From: Chitinophagaceae bacterium
GTDB lineage: Bacteria > Bacteroidota > Bacteroidia > Chitinophagales > Chitinophagaceae
Assembly: GCA_947378615.1 (NCBI GenBank)
Contig: CANCKV010000059.1
Span: 1 to 10,638 of the forward strand
Length of the DNA stretch: 10,638 nucleotides
Reading direction: 5' to 3'
Part shown: positions 6,570-10,638 of the stretch, piece by piece
Position numbering within the stretch: position 1 is the stretch's first letter
Layout of the letters: every line of letters starts with the position of its first letter
The notes under the pieces: model-generated
Databases searched by the model: none
The model's input: only the letters and a program-made list of their open reading frames with translations
What the model was told of the DNA's origin: nothing
Position numbers and translations under genes: made by a program

Positions 6570-6745
6570 TTTCTCGTAAAAGTTAACAATAAGATAATAC
6601 TAAGCTCATTATTTGTATTCCTAAATTTATTAAAATGATAGCCATAAGTTCATTATTTTTTAACATTCTGTTCATATTGGACGTTGATATTTGCAATGTC
6701 ATACATCTCTTTTCATTTAAGACAGTAAGATTTTCTCATGTTCCG

Positions 6746-6775
6746 ACCCCTGTTTTTACAGGGGTTTCTTATTTT
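6746..6775 (+). terminator. Intrinsic terminator 1 in the divergent gap
   Basis: ACCCCTGT (6746-6753) pairs perfectly with ACAGGGGT (6758-6765) around a TTTT loop, followed by TTCTTATTTT. This is a strong Rho-independent terminator on the plus strand; on the minus strand no T-tract follows. No recognisable gene precedes it, since the genes on either side of this gap point away from each other. Confidence 0.8.
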
Positions 6776-6942
6776 GTATGGCTTCAATAAGTCAATGATT
6801 TCTTGACTCGGTTATCAATTTTGCTGTGAATAAATGTAAACCCATACTTTATTTATGCACTTACAAAATAGATTGACTATATATTAAACAATCAAAGGTA
6901 CTTTTACTAAATAATCTTTTCCCTTTGAATCTAATAATCTGT

Positions 6943-6969
6943 ACATCCTTTTTTAAGGATGTTTTTTTT
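6943..6969 (+). terminator. Intrinsic terminator 2 in the divergent gap
   Basis: ACATCCTT (6943-6950) pairs perfectly with AAGGATGT (6955-6962) around a TTTT loop and runs into eight T residues (6962-6969). It is the second plus-strand terminator in this gap, about 200 bp after the first and 187 bp before the LptF/LptG-type gene. Confidence 0.78.
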
Positions 6970-7113
6970 GCCCTTTATTGATGGAATGTACCCGAAAGAA
7001 AAGTAAGGATTATTACGATTTTAATTAATAAAATGGACAGATAAGCCTCTAAAATGTATGCTAGCCCTTGTGCTTCTTTGTAATATCATTTTGTCCTTTT
7101 TGGTAAAAACTTA

Positions 7114-7140
7114 TTGAATAATCATTTACAATTACATTTG
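7114..7140 (+). promoter_or_regulatory. Probable promoter of the LptF/LptG-type gene
   Basis: TACATTTG (7133-7140, followed by C) matches TAnnTTTG exactly, with TTG at 7114-7116 upstream. The spacer of 16 is shorter than the usual 19-21. The ATG at 7156 lies 15 bases downstream of the -7 box. This TTG is the codon that would otherwise be read as an earlier start of the gene, so the promoter argues for the later start. Confidence 0.5.
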
Positions 7141-7155
7141 CGACCACTTTTAATA

Positions 7156-8250
7156 ATGAAGAAACTCGACTGGTTTATACTCAAAAAGTTTTTAAGTACT
7201 TTCTTTTTTGGAATATTACTATTTACCGTCATCGCCATTGTCATTGACTTAAGCGAAAAGACAGACAATTTTGTACGCTCACAACTTGGCTTTTTCAATA
7301 TAGTCAGGTTGTATTATTATGGTTTCATTCCTTATATTATTGCTCTTTTGTTCCCCTTGTTTGTATTCATCTCCGTTATTTTCTTCACTTCTAAAATGGC
7401 TGGCAACACAGAGATTATTCCTATTTTAGCTAGTGGAATCTCTTACAACAGATGGTTGCGACCATATTATGTAGGAGGGACCTTTTTGGCACTTATACTT
7501 TGGCTGTCTAATTTATATGTTATACCAAAGGCAAATCAGATTAGAAGTAGTTTCGAAGCAAGATATGTAGATAGGGATAATTCTTATGAACAACTGACGG
7601 CAAATACAAACACGAGTATCTATTTCAAGATTGATAGTTTTACTTATGCAGGCATACTTGGTTACGATACCTTATTTAAAAGAGGAGGTCCGTTCTTCAT
7701 GAATAGACTAGAAAACAATAAAGTTGTATTGAACACTAGGGCGGAAAGTATTCAATGGGATTCGACAATTAAGAAATGGAAATTATTGAATGTATTAAAA
7801 CGAAATATTTTATCTATCAATGAATCGGTCACTATGCAAGATAAGGAAGTGGTTGATTTCAATTTCAAGCCATTAGACCTAAGTAGGGATAAGTTTACAA
7901 AAGATAAATTGACATCTGCACAACTCGAAAGGTTTATAAAACTCGAAGAATCAAGGGGTTCGGAAGGAATCAATGACTTGAAGGTGGAGTTATATAGACG
8001 TGATGCAACCCCGGTAACTGTATTTTTACTGACGATGATTGGGGCAATTGTAGCAGGCAGAAAAGTGAGAGGAGGTAGTGGCACTCATTTGGCGTTAGGG
8101 TTCATAACTGCCGCTGCATTCATCATAACAGATAGGTTCTCAACCATATTTTCTACAAAGGGGAATTTGCCTCCTTTGATTGCCGCATGGATTCCGAATG
8201 CAATATTTGTGTTTGTGGCCATCAGGTTATTTTATAAGGCACCAAAGTAA
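7156..8250 (+). CDS. LptF/LptG-family (YjgP/YjgQ) lipopolysaccharide export permease
   Basis: This 364-residue inner-membrane protein belongs to the LptF/LptG family, the transmembrane half of the LptB2FG transporter that extracts lipopolysaccharide and sends it across the envelope. From M1 (MKKLDWFILKKF), membrane segments lie near 12-32, 54-79, 103-122, 285-302, 308-326 and 335-358. A periplasmic domain (about 125-280) sits between the third and fourth. The cytosolic coupling region NTEIIPILASGIS (84-96) is characteristic. Length and six-segment layout fit the family; whether it is the F or G member cannot be decided here. A start at TTG 7114 would add 14 residues and overlap a consensus -7 element, so ATG 7156 is preferred. 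No partner lptB or second permease is in the window. Confidence 0.88.
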   Translation: MKKLDWFILKKFLSTFFFGILLFTVIAIVIDLSEKTDNFVRSQLGFFNIVRLYYYGFIPYIIALLFPLFVFISVIFFTSKMAGNTEIIPILASGISYNRWLRPYYVGGTFLALILWLSNLYVIPKANQIRSSFEARYVDRDNSYEQLTANTNTSIYFKIDSFTYAGILGYDTLFKRGGPFFMNRLENNKVVLNTRAESIQWDSTIKKWKLLNVLKRNILSINESVTMQDKEVVDFNFKPLDLSRDKFTKDKLTSAQLERFIKLEESRGSEGINDLKVELYRRDATPVTVFLLTMIGAIVAGRKVRGGSGTHLALGFITAAAFIITDRFSTIFSTKGNLPPLIAAWIPNAIFVFVAIRLFYKAPK

Positions 8251-8252
8251 AA

Positions 8253-8284
8253 AGAAATATGAGTGATGAAATATGAGTTATAAG
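8253..8284. repeat. ATGAAATATGA word repeat after the LptF/LptG-type gene
   Basis: The bases just after the stop contain GAAATATGAGTGATGAAATATGAG followed by TTATAAG in one run (given here as its two halves GAAATATGAGTG and ATGAAATATGAG). The same words occur in reverse complement at 141-166, downstream of the dehydrogenase gene, so they sit at the same place relative to each gene. Confidence 0.5.
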
Positions 8285-8346
8285 TAAGATGAAGGGCTAA
8301 AAATTTGTTGTAGAATAATTAAAGGCTGTGTTGCATTTAAACTTAT

Positions 8347-8351
8347 GGAGG
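8347..8351 (+). promoter_or_regulatory. Isolated GGAGG, possible ribosome binding site
   Basis: A perfect GGAGG is unusual here, where other genes lack Shine-Dalgarno sequences. It is 13 bases before TTG 8365 and 40 before ATG 8392, so it fits neither start well. If used, it would favour the TTG start of the amidase. Confidence 0.25.
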
Positions 8352-8391
8352 TAAATAAAAGTCATTGACCAATAGAAACAGATTAAGACAA

Positions 8392-9228
8392 ATGATAAAG
8401 AGAGTTTTCATTATTGCATTGATAATTAGTGTAGTAGCTGCTTGCAGCCGTAAATATTATCCTCCTGTAATTGAAAAACATTTTATTCATGATACTGTCT
8501 TTGTAACAATTCCTCCAATACCAATTGTTCCACCTGAAACGACTAATCCTATTGATTCTCTATTGTACGAAGTGCATACGGCAGGAACACCTAATTTTAA
8601 TTTACGAAAGCCTAATTATGTAATTATTCATCATACAGCTCAAAAAAATTGTGATCAAACATTTTATACATTTAGTTTACTTCGAACCAAAGTAAGCTCA
8701 CATTACGTAATCTGTAAGGATGGTTCAGTGCATCACTTGCTGAATGATTGGCTTCGGGCATGGCATGCGGGAAATAGTAAATGGGGAAGTATTACGGATA
8801 TAAATTCCTGTTCAGTAGGTATTGAGTTGGATAATAATGGAAAGGAACCTTTTGCAGAACCGCAGATAAATGCCCTTTTAGTATTATTAGATACGCTGAA
8901 AAAAAATTACAATATTCCTACTCCCAACTTTATTGGTCATGCAGATATAGCTCCTCGACGTAAGGATGACCCGAGTATATTTTTTCCTTGGAAATTATTG
9001 GCCGACAGGGGTTTTGGTTTATGGCAGGATAGTATTATTACCGAAAAAAAAGTGGACACCAATTTCAATCCTATGATGGCGCTACGGCTGATTGGCTATG
9101 ATATCAAAGATTCAACAGCAGCAATCATTGCCTTCAAAAGACATTTTATGCAACAGGATGGTTCCAAAATATTGAATGAAGCCGACAAACGAACCTTGAA
9201 TAATTTGTATAGGAAGTATATGTATTGA
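8392..9228 (+). CDS. AmiD-like lipoprotein N-acetylmuramoyl-L-alanine amidase
   Basis: From ATG 8392 this is a 278-residue lipoprotein that would cleave the MurNAc-L-Ala bond of peptidoglycan or its fragments. Residues 1-17 form a lipoprotein signal (MIKRVF, then a hydrophobic stretch) with lipobox VVAAC and acylated C18. A proline-rich tether (about 24-52) follows. The Amidase_2 domain spans about 70-205: zinc ligands are probably H80 in IIHHTA (78-83), H183 in GHADIAP (182-188) and D193 in KDDPS (191-195), with catalytic-type E145 in VGIELD and AWHAG at 123-127. The tail (about 222-278) resembles a small peptidoglycan-binding helical module, giving the same architecture as E. coli AmiD. An earlier TTG at 8365 adds nine residues; a GGAGG lies 13 bases before it, but ATG 8392 gives a cleaner signal peptide. 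Confidence 0.88.
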   Translation: MIKRVFIIALIISVVAACSRKYYPPVIEKHFIHDTVFVTIPPIPIVPPETTNPIDSLLYEVHTAGTPNFNLRKPNYVIIHHTAQKNCDQTFYTFSLLRTKVSSHYVICKDGSVHHLLNDWLRAWHAGNSKWGSITDINSCSVGIELDNNGKEPFAEPQINALLVLLDTLKKNYNIPTPNFIGHADIAPRRKDDPSIFFPWKLLADRGFGLWQDSIITEKKVDTNFNPMMALRLIGYDIKDSTAAIIAFKRHFMQQDGSKILNEADKRTLNNLYRKYMY

Positions 9229-9631
9229 GTGAATCATTCATGACTAATCATTGTTATAGAAAGGAATACGGAGGGGAGGGTTTGTGTTTTAAAAATGTCA
9301 TTCCTATTTATCTCTTGTACGTAAGATTGGACATTCGTTATTAAGGGAAGTGGATTTAAAATACAATGGAGAAGGAAACTGCGGAATATGAAAGTAAAAA
9401 AAGTAACAACTTGCTTAGACTTTTTTGCCCTCAGTGCCTACTCAAGAGTTCTTTACACTATGAAAAAAATAGTATCACAAGGTAATACAATGACTCACCG
9501 TTTTTAATTTTACGTATTCACGTTACAGTGTCAACTTCCCCTTAGATTTGTTATGATAAAGAAAAGGAAATGGAAATCTACACCTTAGGAAAAGACTTCA
9601 ATTGTTCTAATTGCCAATTAAAATATAAATA
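9229..9631. other. Gap between amidase and VOC gene with two tiny CxxC frames
   Basis: No conventional gene or clear terminator is seen after the amidase; only a weak palindrome TGAATCATTCA (9230-9240) lies there. Two very short plus-strand frames, each with a CxxC motif, occupy part of the gap (9366-9485 and 9570-9632). The remainder is unexplained AT-rich sequence. Confidence 0.4.
9366..9485 (+). CDS. Possible 39-residue peptide with CPQC motif (doubtful)
   Basis: ATG to TAA encodes 39 residues beginning MEKETAEYES, with a central CPQC (residues 21-24) that could bind metal. No ribosome binding site or good promoter is visible and length alone gives no support. It may be chance or the remnant of a zinc-ribbon protein. 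Confidence 0.15.
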   Translation: MEKETAEYESKKSNNLLRLFCPQCLLKSSLHYEKNSITR

Positions 9632-9632
9632 A
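9570..9632 (+). CDS. Possible 20-residue leader peptide with CSNC motif (doubtful)
   Basis: ATG 9570 is preceded by AAAGGAA and encodes 20 residues with CSNC (residues 12-15). Its TAA overlaps the ATG of the downstream VOC gene by one base (TAATG), the arrangement expected for translational coupling. No sequence family is recognised, so it is only a candidate. Confidence 0.22.
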   Translation: MEIYTLGKDFNCSNCQLKYK

Positions 9633-10027
9633 TGACAAAACAGTTTTGGTTAAATTTGCCCGTAAAAGACATTCAGAAGTCAAAGACCTTTTTTGAAGCA
9701 TTAGGTTTCTCTTTTAATTCCAAAATGGGTAATACCGACTTTTCAGCCTGTATGACTATCGGTGAGAAATCGGTCGTGGTGATGCTTTTTACAGAAAGTC
9801 ATTTTAGTGGATTTACTCGTCATGAGTTAGTCGATACTACTAAGGCAGTAGAGATATTATTATCAATTGATGCGGAGAGTAAAGATGACGTGCATGTAAT
9901 AGCGCAAAAAGTAGTGGATGCAGGAGGTACAATTTTCAGTGAGCCCGGAGGTAATGAATGGATGTATGGTTGTGGCTTTGCTGACCTAGATGGACATCGG
10001 TGGAATGTTCTATTTATGAAGATGTAA
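9632..10027 (+). CDS. VOC/glyoxalase-fold protein of unknown substrate
   Basis: This 131-residue cytosolic protein has the vicinal-oxygen-chelate (glyoxalase/bleomycin-resistance/dioxygenase) fold and usual single-subunit length. Two beta-alpha-beta-beta-beta halves are visible: FWLNLPVKDIQKSKTFFEAL (5-24) opens the first, and a repeat with VHVIAQKVVDAGGTIFSEP (89-107) opens the second. The second half ends in the family signature GCGFADLDGHRWNVLFM (113-129). Such proteins are often dimeric metal enzymes or binding proteins; the substrate is not predictable. The start ATG overlaps the stop of a 20-codon frame, with no Shine-Dalgarno just before it. Nothing downstream appears to be in an operon with it. 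Confidence 0.85.
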   Translation: MTKQFWLNLPVKDIQKSKTFFEALGFSFNSKMGNTDFSACMTIGEKSVVVMLFTESHFSGFTRHELVDTTKAVEILLSIDAESKDDVHVIAQKVVDAGGTIFSEPGGNEWMYGCGFADLDGHRWNVLFMKM

Positions 10028-10638
10028 GTTTCAAGTGGGTAATAGTTAGAAAAGATTAGAGAGATAAGTAATGTTATTTTAGAATTAAATAATAATAGGT
10101 TATTGAACTACAAGTATTTTCTAAGTAACAATACTTATCTGTTGTAAATCTACCTATTTGTCATATAATTCTTTGGCGTTAAGTTGTGAATGCGAATTTT
10201 TGGCTTTTGAGGGTGAAATCAAATGGTGTGATACAAAATTTGCATCATAAATATATCTCCTCAACAGATGTGGGGGGAGTATTAATTCATTTATATCCTC
10301 CCTCAATTTGTATGAGGGAAGTTCTAGTTCATTTGTATCTTCCCCAAATCATTTGGGAGCCCCCTTTTATCATTTAAATCATCCCTCAAATGATTTAAAT
10401 CCTCCCCCAAACAAGCTGAAGGAGGATTTATATGATAAAATACTCAACATATAAACAGTAAATCCAGATTTTATTGGTATAATTATCCCCTTTTTAGAGA
10501 CTAATTTTCCTAATTCAAGTGTATTAAAAAAAAGTTTGGTTAGTGATTATTTACATTCATGCCTTGTCTCATTTATCTGTTATGCTTTGAAAACAACTCA
10601 CCACTCCAATTAAATCTTTCAATTGAAAAGATTGTGAA
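10028..10638. other. Gene-free right end of the window
   Basis: No supported gene is seen in these 611 bases. A 63-codon frame with a GTG start (10186-10377) is overlain by the repeat at 10288-10437 and is not accepted. A weak stem (AAGTATT 10112-10118 with AATACTT 10130-10136) follows the VOC gene but lacks a GC core or T-tract. Another AT stem (AATCTTT 10613-10619 with AAAGATT 10627-10633) is near the window edge. Confidence 0.5.
10288..10437. repeat. Composite tandem/palindromic repeat with CCTCCC blocks
   Basis: Four related blocks of the form ATTTAtATCcTCCCtCAAA begin at about 10289, 10331, 10372 and 10393; the first three are 41-42 bases apart and the last pair 21. The first two contain hairpins: TCCCTCA (10299-10305) with TGAGGGA (10313-10319), and CCCAAAT (10343-10349) with ATTTGGG (10351-10357). 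The element closes with GAAGGAGGATTTATATGAT, an approximate reverse complement of the opening block, so the whole 150 bp can also fold end to end. Confidence 0.75.

Larger units (their letters stand above)
6570..7113. other. Gene-free divergent intergenic region with possible small RNAs
   Basis: No convincing protein gene is present. A 51-codon frame (6635-6790) runs straight through terminator 1 and is probably spurious. Two plus-strand terminators imply transcription on that strand across about 6600-6969. Weak -7-like sites are GATATTTG (6686-6693) and CAATTTTG (6816-6823), each one base off consensus and without a well-placed TTG. On the minus strand TACCTTTG (6900-6893) fits the -7 consensus but also lacks a TTG at the right distance. 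Confidence 0.45.

Noticed and set aside
6635..6790. 51-codon plus-strand reading frame
   Set aside because: It runs through a strong intrinsic terminator, has no ribosome binding site or recognisable protein features, and is likely chance.
7752..8084. 110-codon minus-strand frame opposite the LptF/LptG-type gene
   Set aside because: It lies entirely antisense to a well-supported membrane protein gene and has no features of its own.
8365..8391. TTG start of the amidase
   Set aside because: It would add nine polar/charged residues before a complete lipoprotein signal; ATG 8392 gives a normal one. A GGAGG 13 bases upstream of the TTG keeps it possible but less likely.
10186..10377. 63-codon frame with GTG start
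   Set aside because: Most of its second half is the palindromic repeat at 10288-10437, it has no ribosome binding site, and the peptide resembles no protein family.

Overview
The window looks like a low-GC chromosomal segment from the phylum Bacteroidota, probably a Chitinophagaceae-like member. The phylum call rests on several signs: candidate promoters of the TTG / TAnnTTTG type, near absence of Shine-Dalgarno sequences, a sorbosone-dehydrogenase/cytochrome c fusion, an LptF/LptG-type permease, a DUF47-Pit pair and AT-rich repeat words between genes. The family call is inference. Nothing resembles a phage, plasmid, CRISPR array or defence cluster; most genes are housekeeping or envelope functions. 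The unusual content is in the intergenic DNA.

Left part (1-2454). The window opens inside a heptamer tandem array (TTAGTGG, 14 full copies) facing two inverted copies; the second inverted copy supplies the stop codon of a minus-strand exported PQQ-type sugar dehydrogenase with a C-terminal cytochrome c domain. The gap between this gene and tsaE holds a 359-bp non-coding element with imperfect terminal inverted repeats, a central double hairpin and an exact flanking direct repeat. It is a convincing MITE-like insertion ending 37 bp before the tsaE start.

Middle (2455-6569). tsaE (tRNA t6A synthesis ATPase) on the plus strand converges on a minus-strand cluster that reads DUF47/PhoU-like regulator, Pit phosphate transporter, pyrD (dihydroorotate dehydrogenase) and mnmD (tRNA wobble-uridine methyltransferase). 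A near-consensus Bacteroidota promoter precedes the DUF47 gene. The first two genes form a known functional pair for phosphate uptake; pyrD and mnmD are 12 bp apart and may be carried along as an operon tail.

Right part (6570-10638). The roughly 640-bp gap upstream of the LptF/LptG-type gene carries two strong plus-strand intrinsic terminators without a recognisable gene before either, so small RNAs or an attenuated leader are possible. Then come the LptF/LptG-family permease (real start at 7156, not the upstream TTG), an AmiD-like lipoprotein N-acetylmuramoyl-L-alanine amidase (start best placed at 8392), a gap with two tiny CxxC-containing reading frames, a small VOC/glyoxalase-fold protein, and finally 611 bp of gene-free DNA with a composite palindromic repeat.
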